A stretch of 64,000 nt of DNA, taken from NCBI GenBank assembly GCA_022539475.1, contig VCMS01000229.1, positions 24,912 to 88,911 of the forward strand, written 5' to 3'. Position 1 is the stretch's first letter, and every line of letters starts with the position of its first letter. The notes under the pieces were generated by a model. That model ran no database searches. It saw only the letters and a program-made list of their open reading frames with translations, and had not been told where the DNA came from. Origin of the DNA: Gracilaria domingensis (Eukaryota > Rhodophyta > Florideophyceae > Gracilariales > Gracilariaceae). The translations under genes were made by a program, and so were the position numbers. Below, piece by piece: positions 10,960 to 22,016 of this stretch.

Positions 10960-11784
10960 AAGTTATTGAAACGCCCATCGATGCGGAACTCGAGGTTATG
11001 AGTAGCACGATGACGTGAATCCGGACCCGAAATGTGTACATGTGTATCACTATTTGGCTGTTTGGATGCAGTGAATCTTTTCATAATTTTTGAAATACAA
11101 CGTGGGTTTTGGTCCGACACTGTCAGGACTGCCCGCTACTGGAGATGCACATGAGGTGCTAAATTAATCTATTATTTAGATATTTCTAATAACCCTCTAC
11201 AGGGCCGCTAATTCTACGGCTCACCGCCATCACCAACGTAGTAAAGGTAACCCGGTGTGCGGCTCTAACTATTTCGCCTGCGCGACGACTCCAACTCCTC
11301 GCGGAGCGAGTTACCGCAGCACGGTCTAGTTATCATCCGGTTCCAACCAGGAGAGCGCACGCAGTGCATACCATCATTTGTCTTGGTTTTCTTTTGTTTT
11401 CTTGTGAATCGTGGAGTGCCTATATCGTTGTTTACCGAACGGTACTATCTCTTCTCCCCAGTACTTGGATTTGTTTCTGTTCTTTCTTTTGTTTTTACCC
11501 ATGGTTTGGTTCATTACCACCTATTTCTATCTGGTTGTTCTACCTTTCGATGTCTACATTTGGCTACAGATACTATAATTTGCCCCCTACAATCTACACT
11601 ACTGTGTCGGTCTCTTCCGGCCCTTTTCCCCTTCGGTCATTCTCTTTCAACCCTGTGGTATAGCCTGAAGTCCTCGTGAATTACACCCGCACTGGAGGAT
11701 ACGGGGTGCACTGCCACTGCGCAAACTTCTCTTCAGAGCGGGGATTCGAACTGCGTCGTTGGCTTTTCTCTTCCTGGGATTGCT
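10960..11784. other. Non-coding, pyrimidine-rich stretch
   Basis: About 11360-11660 is strongly T/C-rich on the plus strand with long open frames caused by composition. Its texture resembles the 3' part of the LTR-like repeat at 1318-2276 but no alignment is obvious. A T-arm-like GTTCGAATCC occurs on the minus strand near 11747, without the rest of a tRNA. Confidence 0.4.
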
Positions 11785-12135
11785 TCACACTAATGTTCCT
11801 CCAAGGTTGACAAAAAGTTTGGAGAGTGAGCTAAAAATTGCAGTATTTGAGACTAACTGATAACTAAATAACATTTCCGGAGCGAAATCACCTCTGATGA
11901 ATTCGGTAAGTTGATGTGCGGTCATATTCAAAACGTCCACGTGATAGGATCGTATAGTGTTGAGAAATGACTTTTGAAGTTTGTTGCTTAACATCAATGT
12001 AGATCCAAAATTTGCTCCTGTAGTGGTTTGGTTGGCAACATTCCCACGAGTTAAATTATCTGAAATTGGTGATCCAGAGGGTGGGAAAGGTAGCCTAGTG
12101 TCCGTTGATGGTTTGGACACAACTTGTGCTTGGTC
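11785..12135 (-). pseudogene. Short decayed ORF, unknown
   Basis: A minus-strand frame of about 115 codons with normal-looking protein composition (for example Y-H-V-D-V-L-N-M-T-A-H-Q-L-T-E-F). It has no ATG at its upstream end and no recognised domain. It shares strand with the fragments at 12909-13535 and 13886-14215, so all three may belong to one decayed element. Confidence 0.3.
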
Positions 12136-12908
12136 TTTAGTATTATTCTCTTAACTTGGGTGAAACATATTGCTCCAGGTTGTTAACGGCCTTGATTTAA
12201 CCGGTTGAACCATTTTTCCAATATAATAATATGAATTAGTTCACTTTATAACTATGTCGGCCTTGTTCTTTATTTTTTAATGGTTTTGCGGCAAACGTTG
12301 TAAAACATGTGTAAATATTGGTTTATACTACTATCCCCGTTGAATTTCGTATTTTTATTCTTATATTGAGGTAAATTTGTAATGTATTTTGACTATTGAG
12401 AGCGTTTCCTAAATGAAATTCCTGCTCAGACGCTTCTTTTGGTTTAAGTGAACATTGCTGCTATAATGCAATTGTAAGTCGTGTGCTACGCTGAACGTCC
12501 TGGGGGATGCGGGAGAAGGAATAGAATTCCAAATGCTACAACTAGAAAGTCGGTTATATGGAAATACCGATTGAACAAGAATAAATTTATTTATAAACGC
12601 AAAATGTACGATAACACACAAACGAAGCGTCCAAAAGACCCAGAGCAATTTTTCTAAATTCCTTAGAGAACTTTAGTGCAAATAATTTCTGCGAACCTTG
12701 TGTACGAATCATCGGGAGCCCTTAAGTCAACGTGGAAGACGCTTGATCCATCTGAGAAGTCCAGAAGTTCTGTTCCTGGAATTTGTGTTTCTACTCAAAT
12801 AGGGAGAGAAATCCTACAAACGGAGAACACTGAATCATTTACTGATTCGCGAAACATTTTCAAAGACCTTTTAAAGCCAAGTGTCATCGGATGATATGAT
12901 AACATTGC
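12136..12908. other. AT-rich stretch, no gene seen
   Basis: Low-complexity AT-rich DNA with two short ORFs (one on each strand) that show no domain. Probably decayed repeat sequence. Confidence 0.4.
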
Positions 12909-13535
12909 TTAAAATTGCCTCGAAGGCCACTTTTTGTGTAACACACTCATATCGACCATTAGATCCGACCATTTTACAGTGAGTTCAAACACAGTCCCAT
13001 CTTCGAGAACCCAAGAAACGAGATGTTCCTGTTGGATACTGCGGGGAAGTAAAATGGCAAGTGAAAAATATTGTACCGTAGTTTTCTCGTGTTCCCAGAG
13101 AGACGTTAGTATAATGGGTTTAAATTCCTTCGGGTCTTCTACAATATTCTTCTCCATTCCTTCAGTGAAAAGCACTGCCTGATCTGCTTCCCCGCTGTTC
13201 TATTTATTACTACCAGGAACAGCTGGAACAGTATCAATGTCTTCCGTTGTTCTTGGTATAACCTGGAAAACATTATTTTCTGTAGAATGGTCAGCAACAG
13301 AAGGATTTCTTTACTTAAAATCTGTTGGAGTACGTACGAAAGGAGTTCATCGTTTCATCACGAATTCATTTATGCCGTATTTTGGGAGCTTTAATGGTTT
13401 AAAAATTAGATCCATATGGTACACTTCAGTTGCATTCTCCTCCCGCGTCAAATCTCCATTTCGGAACATTGTTCGAAGACGTTTTACCGCTTCTGAGTTT
13501 TCGGTAAGGCGTGGTACCGGACGCTTAAGAGGCAT
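12909..13535 (-). pseudogene. Decayed minus-strand ORF pieces, unknown
   Basis: Two minus-strand frames, 13535-13347 and 13175-12909, read like real protein. The downstream piece contains H-L-V-S-W-V-L-E-D-G-T-V-F-E-L-T-V-K-W-S; the upstream one is basic with K-R-L-R-T-M-F-R-N-G-D-L-T. Stops lie between them. No family recognised. They follow the zinc-finger fragment at 13886-14215 on the same strand. Confidence 0.3.
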
Positions 13536-13885
13536 GATGTGTCTTCGACGGAGGACGAAAATAAGATTGCAACTCTGAAACTGTACAGAGGTTGAGAGGT
13601 GATCTAAGCAGTCTCTCGGTTCACTGTGACTTTCACATATATATATAGAGAAAGTGATCCTTCTTCGCTATATCGCAAATTACGACGGAGAGAAGGTATC
13701 TTAACTCCAAATTTCACATACATGTTCATGCTGTTGAAGAAATATCAATTTTGAAACGAATGGGACACATCCCAGGTTGATAATTTATATATCGTGAAGA
13801 TCTGAAATCAATCTCAACATACATGGCGCACCACGAGTTTATATTGCACATCAACCTATATCTTGAACGACACGTTGGTAGAGAA

Positions 13886-14215
13886 TTAGATAGTAACTTT
13901 AACGTCACAAATCTTACAAAAAATGTTCTTTTTCTGATATTCATCGCGGCGTTCAACTCGCTCATGTGAACACCCTCTTAGACGAATTTCCAATTCCAAT
14001 AAACGTTGGCTGGCGAGGCTTTTGTCACACATTTTACACGCAAAAAATTTTGATTTCTTGTTTTTCTGAGAACGGCGCCTCTGAGCCTGGGTTCGGATAG
14101 GTGCAATACGTATAGCACGTTGCTCGGTGAGCGGTGCGGGTACGCCAGAAATGTCCTTTGTGGGACGATATCGATTAGCAATGGATCCAGCAAGGCTGTT
14201 GTTGGCGGCCGGCAT
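13886..14215 (-). pseudogene. Zinc-finger-like ORF fragment
   Basis: 109 residues starting at an ATG. A basic linker (R-R-R-S-Q-K-N-K-K-S-K) is followed by F-A-C-K-M-C-D-K-S-L and, about 40 residues later, I-F-C-K-I-C-D-V-K-V, two C-x2-C pairs with similar context. The His expected after the first pair is Glu here (L-E-L-E-I). It resembles a tandem C2H2-type DNA-binding region that has decayed, and probably is the N-terminal part of a transposon protein continuing leftward. Function is not assigned. Confidence 0.35.
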
Positions 14216-15516
14216 TGCCTCCAGAGTATTTTCTCGGTTCCTGTCCAGGAGGTTTACTCGTTTATTTGTTGTCTTTGCAGTGTGTGTAATGGTAGTGATT
14301 CGGTCTTTCGAATGTATAGTGGTCTTGGTACTCTCTGTGTGAGTAGTCCTGGCGTTTTTTCCTCATCTTCCGTTTGCTTGCTTCGTTCGCTTGAGCTCCG
14401 GTGGGACTTCCGTTTCTAGATCCAAAACTGAACAGCCAGAGCGCTTTATGTTAGTAGTACACACTGAATGTAAATCAATGATTTGTGTTATGACTTGTGT
14501 TACAATCAATGCTAAGAAAGTAGTTATTGAAACGTACTTTTATTAAAGCCAGTTGGCCAACTTAACGAAGTTGTAGTGCAGCATTCTTTGTTTTAAGTGC
14601 AACGGTAAAGTAACGAAAGATGTCAAAGGCTAATCAGCTCTTCGCAATATCCAATTAAAGACGTAGATGCAGTTGATAGTCTTTTGTCTGTTTCTTAGTT
14701 GATATGTTTAGTATGTTTGAAACCGCTTGCGATGTTGAAAGATTAGTTGATATTTCAAAGCGAGAGCTCTTCCTTTATTCGCAAATGTTTGTGTTTGCTG
14801 ATGAAGAAATTGAACAAGTTGTTTGTGTTCTGTTTACTGACTGTTTTTATGGCCAAACGATGCCAGGCGCTGAAATTTGCGCCTTTTTCACTGCCTATTT
14901 CTACGCGACCTCTTCTTACTAAGGATGATTCATTACCTTTCGCATCTCGTATTATTTTACGGCGTCTTTGCATTCGAGCATAACGCAATTCAGCTTCGTT
15001 GCATTATTCAGCATGTTTCGTGACTTCCATAGTCTTACAGTGTGCATACAGAATGGCATCTCAAAATCCCATTGTTTGAGATTGTGATTTAGTGTCCGTC
15101 ACTGTGAAACAGCGTCAAAATGCTAAAGACGTTTTGTGGATAAAAATATGTGCCGCAATATCATGTTTTTTGTCACTAATTTTAGACTCGGAAACAAAAT
15201 AATTCTGAATGAGTATGTGAATATTCTTTAAGCTCATTGTGATTTGCAGTTACTTCCACTCTGGACTTTTGTGCATTTCTTTTGTACGATCTCAGTGGTA
15301 CACATTTACAAGGAGTATAAGAGGACCAGCACTAGATGGAAAAGCTTTATGAAGAATAGAAGTATTACGCAAAACCAGAATTCGTATGTTCCTCACTGAA
15401 AAATGACACAGTAGGAATGAGAGCGATTTTCAATTTCAGTTTCTCATGTCCCATAGAACTGAACATACGCTGGAGCACACGTGCGCAATCAAAAAACTTC
15501 TTCTTGATCGCTACTC
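14216..15516. other. Non-coding stretch, no gene seen
   Basis: T-rich plus-strand sequence (14220-14420) followed by AT-rich DNA with small ORFs on both strands. It probably includes the left end of the PIF/Harbinger element whose transposase starts near 15517, but I could not identify its terminal repeat. Confidence 0.4.
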
Positions 15517-15747
15517 ATGACGCCGTCAGCAACAGAAAGGGGCCAGACGTACAGAGTCCAACACCGTCGTCTTCGAAGCTGGCGTCGTATCTTTCAAAGT
15601 CTTTATCGCTACAGGATTTTACAGTCAGGATCAATCGCATTCCTTAACACGTCCTTTCCGAAGTACAAACATGCTGCTCACAACGTGAGGCAGCAAGCTC
15701 TGCATGGATCTGTTCTCGCAACAACGACCTTCGAAATGGGTTTTGAA
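15517..15747 (+). pseudogene. Old PIF/Harbinger transposase, N-terminal part
   Basis: First of three separated pieces of one transposase gene. The frame (starting at the ATG at 15517) runs into the TRIM at 15748, and the piece beyond the TRIM (16081 on) continues in the same frame once the TRIM and one 5-bp duplication are set aside. The residues just before the break (T-T-F-E-M-G-F-E) correspond to the segment before the DDE domain in this family. The start codon is not certain. Confidence 0.55.
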
Positions 15748-15824
15748 TGTTGAAAGGTTTAAATAAACTGTACGCCCTGTGTCACAACAAGAGCAAAGCG
15801 CCAATAGCTCATCTGTTTTCAACA
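15748..15824 (+). repeat. TRIM left terminal repeat
   Basis: 77 bp, differing at only one visible position from 15999-16075 (CCAATAGC here, CCAACAGC there). Begins TG and ends CA within an inverted TGTTGAAA/TTTCAACA. Confidence 0.9.
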
Positions 15825-15998
15825 GGTTATGGACCCAGCTTCACACTGAAAACCTTGTGTTCGAGTCCCAGAAGTGACATCAGACCAAGAGATTATACAG
15901 GTGTACAGCAGGAAAAGAGTTCACAGTGAAGGTATCTGGATCAAATCTTCTGTAAGCTTGAGACCTCGTTCTGGTAGTGAGCACAGGACGAGGGGGTG

Positions 15999-16075
15999 TG
16001 TTGAAAGGTTTAAATAAACTGTACGCCCTGTGTCACAACAAGAGCAAAGCGCCAACAGCTCATCTGTTTTCAACA
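15999..16075 (+). repeat. TRIM right terminal repeat
   Basis: 77-bp direct copy of 15748-15824, followed at once by the duplicated target TTGAA. Confidence 0.9.
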
Positions 16076-16080
16076 TTGAA

Positions 16081-16894
16081 CATCTTAGCGACAAACAATG
16101 TTTATCTCTTTTTCGATTTCTCAAGAAGTATATTATTCGAGTCACGGAGTTTATCAGCGGGCACACTGTGGAGTATGCCACCGATCGTAACAGATATCTT
16201 TGAACACCCTTGCTCAGTACATGTGTTTTACTTGCGCGACTGGCAACCGTGTTCCGTTAGCCAGATAAAGAGATTCTATTTAGGAAGCATGCATCTCATC
16301 TTAGTGAGATCTTCTCAGAAACTGTCAAGAGCTTCCTCGATCGCAATCAATATATGTTGTGCGCTCCTTTTGAGGCACACGAAATCTCTGAGAGAGTGGC
16401 GCAGTTCGCAACTGCTATACAAGAGCGGACAAACGCTCTTGAGAACTGCGTTGGTTTCATCGATGGCACAAACATTGAAATAGCACGTCCTTCTAACTAT
16501 GGAATGCAGAACGTAGTATTATATAATGGACACAACAGAATGCACTGTTTCAAGTACCAGGCTGTTACGACGCCGGACGGAATCATATTGCACTTGTACG
16601 GTTCCTTTGAAGGACGCCGTCATGATTGGACGCTCTATTGCCGCTCGGAAATAGACACTATAATGAATGATACTCTTATGGTCTCCAGAAGGCAGTATTG
16701 CATCTATGGAGGAAGCGGTTATAACCAACGTGAGTATCTAGACGTGCCTTTCCAAAGCTCGAATCTAAGCGATCATCCGAAAGCCTACAACACCGCGATG
16801 AGTGGTGCTAGGATGACGATGGAGTGGGTAATAAAAGAGCTCAAGCTTTATTGGAATTCAATGGATTTCCCACGCAAGCTTCGTGTGTTACAAG
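16081..16894 (+). pseudogene. Old PIF/Harbinger transposase, central DDE part
   Basis: The frame reads through a TGA at about 16202 and a TAG at 16258-16260, then is open to 16905. It shows the DDE_Tnp_4 landmarks: L-L-A-R-L-A before the domain, G-F-I-D-G-T-N for the first Asp, G-H-N-R-M-H-C-F-K-Y-Q, P-D-G-I-I-L-H-L-Y-G with E-G-R-R-H-D, and a V-I-K-E-L region for the Glu. The motif normally reading Y-G-D-x-x-Y is Y-G-G-S-G-Y, so one catalytic Asp appears lost. The hAT-2 element begins at 16895, inside a codon, and the coding frame resumes at 29664. Confidence 0.85.
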
Positions 16895-17262
16895 CAGGGC
16901 TGTAACCAATATTATTGCAACATATTGGTTGTTCAAACACAATAAGAAATACAATAGGCTCAGTCCCTTTCTTGGGCAATATGTATTGCAATAAACAAAA
17001 TAATTGAAGTACGATAAGATACCAATATACCTTAGGTGTGCAATAAACGTGCAATACGTATGTTTGAACTACAAAAATCAAGAAAGCAAAGCTTGTTGGT
17101 TCAAATCTTGCTTGGTAAGGCAAAGAATTTACTTGTTACTGTCAAGTACTGCAAAACCCTGCTAAAATCAGTACTCTCATTACAATGCGTATCACACGGA
17201 GCATATCAACTACAAAGTACGCTAACCGTTATGCAAAACTGCTCAACTGTCAGCCGAAATCG

Positions 17263-17267
17263 TCTAA
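17263..17267. repeat. copia-2 target-site duplication, left
   Basis: TCTAA directly before the left LTR; the same five bases follow the right LTR at 24349-24353. Confidence 0.95.
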
Positions 17268-17562
17268 TGTAGTAATAGAACGCTGCGGTCATTGTCATTG
17301 TTGGAGACCAGCAGCGTCGGAGCTCAACAACGAGCTCACAGACCACACGATCTGTGAGCTCCAGTAGCAACTACTTGTACTTCGTTCGCACGCGCAAGGC
17401 AATTGCAAGGAGCGAGACAGTTTGGAATTGAAGTTTTACTTAGTAATAAAGTTTGACTTCTTGGGGCGCGAAGAGACGCACCCCTACCAAACGCAACCTC
17501 TATCTGTTGTCTTCATTGTAGAAGACAATCCATTCAGAGCTCACTCGTGCGTTTACACGACA
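17268..17562 (+). repeat. copia-2 left LTR
   Basis: Starts TGTAGTAATAG and ends TTACACGACA. It contains a potential stem of GAGCTCACAG/CTGTGAGCTC near 17330-17363. No obvious tRNA-complementary primer site (TGG...) follows it; the next bases are ATCCGGATTCG. Confidence 0.95.
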
Positions 17563-17625
17563 ATCCGGATTCGTATTCGCACATTGCTCTGTTACAGCTT
17601 GTGATCACAAAAATCTTGAACGACA

Positions 17626-19443
17626 ATGTCCGCTTCTACTCGTTCCCAATCCGTTGCTAAGTATGATCGCCTCAAGCGTTCCATCTCTGTTGTAGAGCCG
17701 ACTACTGAGATTGGTCGTCATCTTCGCGACATTTCGGGTTACACGTTATCAATGTATCCCGTTGTTGATGAGTCTGGATCTCTTATTACACTCACTCCAT
17801 CTCGCAAGGAAGAAGTCGAGACTACTCTGAGAGGATTCCTTCCCTCTCCTGAGTCCACTCTTACGCCGATTTTCTTCAATGCACCGCTGTTTCCGGTTCA
17901 ACTGGTTCGTGATGTCGCTGCTTTGTACGATTTGGATGAGATTCCTGCAGGAATAATATCCTCTCTTCATTTGGAATCTCGTGAAACTTCCAACCGTTCT
18001 CTGGTGACTCATATCTGGTTCATGCACTTCATGGACGCATCCTTCGACACTATGAAGGCAGGTGTGGAGCTTTACCGTCGTTCTCGTTCCGCTTCCCGCC
18101 TCGACGAGACCCCACCATTCGCTGAGAACAATCAGGGATCTGGCGGAAACCTTACTGACATTTTGCCTCCCCCAGGATCCCATGCCGATGCATTTCCTCA
18201 CCGTCGTTCGGTTCCCCCCCCCCCGGAGCAAGCTTTACATGCTCAGGCAGCGGAAGGTCGTTTATTGCGTTCCAACAATGAAGCAGACGCAGTTGTGAAC
18301 ATCCCGTCAAGTGAGACAGGCCGCCACGGGTCTAATGGCGAAGACACGCGCAAAGCAAACTATGTGTCACAACACTTTAAGGAGAACCGCTTCAATGGAG
18401 ACCTGTCTCAGTCCATTGAACTAACACTCCGTGACTACAATATCTGCGCCCGCCAGCATCGTTTGAGCCCAATGCAGAAAGCCGATTACTTTGTGAATGT
18501 GTTGGATGGTCCCGCTCGCACATTCTTTTTCCAGAATGCGCGTGATGACATGACTTTTGATCAAATGGCTACCATGATGACCACCGAGTATAATAGCAAC
18601 GCCCGCCAGCTTCAAGTATACAGCATTCTGAACACTCTTCGCATTGAGAAAGTCATGGCGGAGAACGAGCTCACCACTCACTCCGATGGTCTCACAAAAT
18701 TGGTTACTATGATTGAGGAACTCTCCCCACAGTGTCCCCCTCACTTCAGGTCAGAAGATCATAAGATTGGCTACCTTCGCAAGGCCGTGCTCGGAATTGA
18801 CTGGTCGAAGCTTCCCATTAGCAACATTGTGACTTCCAAGTACACTTTCAATGGTTTCATCACTGCCCTCAGAGAGAATCTCCAACTAGAAGAGGAGATC
18901 AAGGAGGTTGCTCGAAAGACAGAGACTCACTTCATTCATGAAGACACTTTATACTAGCAGTATGGTAGAAACCCGAAGCTTGTACGCAAGCATCCGCCTC
19001 GTAATGCCGCTAAGTCATATGGTCGTCCCTCTCGCTCACAATCTCTCCCACGAACCTTTGAGGAGAGTCGTCGTCGTAACGAATGCCATAAATGCCTTGC
19101 CCCGTGGCATCCGGGACATCGTTGCAAACCCGGTTCAATCCGTAATCATATCCGCCAACGCATCAAGAACGGAGAGCCGGCTGTACACATCGTTTCAGAC
19201 CTCGTCTTAGCAATGGAGGGAGACAACGCAGAGCACGTAGAAAACGCACTGATTCCAAACGAGAACGATGAGGCTAGCGCTGAGGAGGTTCGGCTGTTCG
19301 ACGAGCTAACAGGTGGTGAAGCACGATCCGCCTCTTCCGAAATTGAAGCCGTGGACAAGGCGTTATTTACTAATCACCTGTCTGCATCCATGACTAACAA
19401 TGATGTGAATTTTTCGGGACCGCAGCCGCAGGATTTTCAGTAG
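17626..19443 (+). pseudogene. copia-2 gag (one internal stop)
   Basis: The ATG at 17626 opens 443 codons to a TAG at 18955-18957; the same frame then continues to a TAG at 19441-19443. The first part holds the capsid-like region (H-F-K-E-N-R-F-N-G-D and P-M-Q-K-A-D-Y-F-V-N-V-L near the middle). The zinc knuckle C-H-K-C-L-A-P-W-H-P-G-H-R-C (C-x2-C-x4-H-x4-C) lies at 19084-19125, beyond the first stop. That stop reads TAG before CAG and is one C-to-T change from Gln. As it stands only a knuckle-less Gag could be made unless the stop is read through. Confidence 0.88.
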
Positions 19444-20258
19444 GGCGTCGTAGTATACAGCCTCAGCTACGTCGCCCATGTCGATGGGTAGCTTCACACC
19501 GAAGTGCTCTACCGAGGCGCAAATCAGCAAAGGACGCCGTTGAAGTTAACATAACCCACATTCATACAGCAAAACTTTCTCAGGCTCGTAATCGCTCCCG
19601 ATTGCATGGATTTTGTGTCGACATTGGTGCCCCTCGTTCGGTCGTAGGCATAAAGGAACTGAGACGAATCTTTGCTCGCAATCGTGTTCCTGTCCCGAAA
19701 CTAGATCGCCTACCATCTCACACACGCTTCCGGTTTGCTGACGCTACATTCGAATCGATCGGGCAGATCACCTTGCCACTCGATACGCCTCCCAATGTTC
19801 CCCCCATTTTCGTGACCATGGACGTTGTCCAGGCTGACATTCCAGCTCTTCTTGGCATGGACATATTAGATCGAGAGTCTTTAATCGCAGACACTGTGGC
19901 AAATCGACTCACACGACGTGAACGCATCACGAATGAAGACGGTGTCGACCGATATGTCGACAACTGGTCCATCCCACTCTACAGGGCAAAGAGTGGACAT
20001 GTGTTCGTGGATATACGATTTCCATCTAAGATATATTTCACTAGGGCACAACTCTACAAGCTGCATCGGCAATTCTTCCACCCTTCTGCCACGAAGCTTT
20101 TCAATCTCATCAAGAAGGCGAGGCCAGAGGAAGCCACCCCCGAGACCTTGAATACGTTAAGGGACCTCACCAAAAGATGCGATCCTTGTCAAAGAATCCA
20201 AAACGCGCCAACACGATTCCGCGTTTCGTTCGGTGCCGAAAACGTACGCTTCAATTAG
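19444..20258 (+). pseudogene. copia-2 protease and integrase zinc domain
   Basis: Pol is in the -1 frame relative to gag and is open across the gag stop, from about 19408 to the TAG at 20256-20258. The protease active site is F-C-V-D-I-G-A-P-R-S near 19610, with A-L-L-G-M-D-I-L-D near 19850 as the second conserved flap region. The integrase zinc domain follows: L-H-R-Q-F-F-H-P-S and C-D-P-C (HHCC). The frame stops just before the catalytic core, at a TAG that one C-to-T change would make from CAG. Confidence 0.85.
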
Positions 20259-22016
20259 CGCGTTCTTATTGATATCATGTACATTGATGGCAAGCCAATC
20301 CTACACGTCGTTGATGAAGCAACCCATTTCTCAGCCGCAACGTTCCTCCCAGATGTTTCAACGAAAACAATTTGGAGGAAGATTCTTCTGTGTTGGATAA
20401 CAATTTATACTGGCATTCCAAACAGAATGCTTGTAGATCAGGGAAGCGCTTTCGGTCAACTTTTTATTGACATTGCGGCCTTGTCAAACATTCAAGTCGA
20501 CCGCACCGGTGTAGAGGCCCACTCCAGTCTCGGCATCGGCGAAAGATACCACCACCCACTCCGTCAAACATACAGGAAGATAATGGCAGCAGATGGTCAA
20601 ACGGAACCTGAAGTAGCCCTTGCCGCTGCGGTGAAATCCATGAACGACACACTCGGTCCAGAGGGCCTCGTGCCATCTGCCCTAGTATTTGGCGAGTACC
20701 CACCGGTCCAAACTCGTTCAGAGACCCCAAGCGCACGGGCTACACTAGCAAGCCGTGCAAAGATTGCAAACACCGCGAGAGCTGAGATGGAGAAGTGCAT
20801 GTCCAAGCTGAGGCTTGACCGCGCCTTAAAGCATAGGACTCCTGCAGCAGCTGACAAAAGCTACCAGGTCGGCGATAGAGTATTGGTTTGGAGAGAAAAG
20901 ATCGTCGACAACCGCATTGGTGAATGGATGGGACCGTTCATTGTGCAAGCCGTTGACACGGAAAAGAAAATGGTCTATGTCCAAGATGTTCGCATTGGGA
21001 CCGCTAAACCTTTTGGTTTGGCTCAGGTCAAACGATACTATGAGCCTGAGACGCTGGCACACTCATTCTTCAACGATCTATACCAATCGCTATCTCATTT
21101 CCAATCACCGGAAGCATACCATTGTTACCTCACTGAGATCCTCGATAAGAAAGATCCTCGGGTGCAGTCCAAAGAGATGGATGAGGCTAAGAAGACCGAG
21201 ATTAAAGGTCCCTTTGAAAGAGGTACCTTCAAAGTCATTCTGCGCGAAGACGTTCCACCCAACGCCAACGTCCTTCCGGGGCGATTCGTGTTCGCCATCA
21301 AGTCAACCGAGGACGGAAAGATAAAATACCGTACCCGATACGTGATTGGAGGACACCGCGACAAATTGAAGAACATGATGGTGCACAACTCTGCTACACT
21401 CCAACCACAATCTATTCGCCTTCTCCTCGCCCTGGCTGCCCTACATGGCTTCGATGTATGGACATCTGACATCCGACAGGCCTACCTACAGTCTGCCGAA
21501 CCTCTTTCCCGCGAGGTATTCATCACAAAGCCTGTCCCCGAGTTCGAACTTGATCCTTCACAATGTTTACAGCTCTTGAAGCCACTCTATGGCCTCTGCG
21601 AGTCCGGCGACTTATGGTATCGAACACTCGACCGACATCATCGCGACGACCTCGGTATGACCCCACTACGCTCTGATCCAGCACTCTACATCATGCTAGG
21701 TGAGCGTCTGCTAAAAGGACTGTCCGGTTGTTACGTTGACGACTGGATACGCTCCGGGAACGCCGAGTTCAAACGCATCTGCGAGAAAAGCAAGCAGAAA
21801 TTCCAAATGACGGAAGACCAGCATCTACCAAGTCCGTTCACTGGTTTCAGTCTTTCGCGCGACCTCAATGGCACCATACAACTGGATCAGCGAAGCTACC
21901 TGCGCCAACTTGAAGAACTGCAACCCTCTGCGTGTTTCTCGGAATTTCGATCGATGCGAATGAAGCTAGCTTGGCTTGCCAATTCACGTCCTGACTGTCT
22001 TTTCGAAATCTCGTAA
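20259..22016 (+). pseudogene. copia-2 integrase core and reverse transcriptase
   Basis: Continues the protease frame after the TAG at 20256. The integrase triad is visible: L-I-D-I-M-Y-I, M-L-V-D-Q-G-S-A-F and I-G-E-R-Y-H. A chromo-like linker (Y-Q-V-G-D-R-V-L-V-W-R-E near 20865) follows. The RT has G-R-F-V-F-A-I-K-S, D-I-R-Q-A-Y-L-Q-S, L-K-P-L-Y-G-L-C-E-S-G and an intact catalytic Y-V-D-D near 21735. It ends at a TAA (22014-22016) in the conserved R-P-D-x-x-F-x-I-S-Q motif, again a C-to-T change from CAA. Confidence 0.92.

Larger units (their letters stand above)
15748..16075 (+). mobile_element. TRIM: miniature LTR element, 328 bp
   Basis: Two 77-bp direct repeats (15748-15824 and 15999-16075), each starting TGTTGAAA and ending TTTCAACA, flank a 174-bp core with no ORF. 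The five bases on both sides are TTGAA (15743-15747 and 16076-16080), a perfect target-site duplication. Just inside the left repeat is TGGACCCAGCTTCAC, a possible tRNA primer-binding site, and just before the right repeat is the purine tract AGGACGAGGGGG. These are all the signals of a terminal-repeat retrotransposon in miniature. It inserted into the Harbinger transposase reading frame. Confidence 0.9.

Noticed and set aside
11730-11770. tRNA-like T-arm (GTTCGAATCC) on the minus strand
   Set aside because: No matching acceptor or anticodon stem nearby; looks like chance or repeat sequence.
17185-17367. Plus-strand ORFs at the borders of the copia-2 LTRs (also 23755-24153)
   Set aside because: They run through LTR sequence, occur in both LTR copies and have no domain; they are accidents of open sequence.
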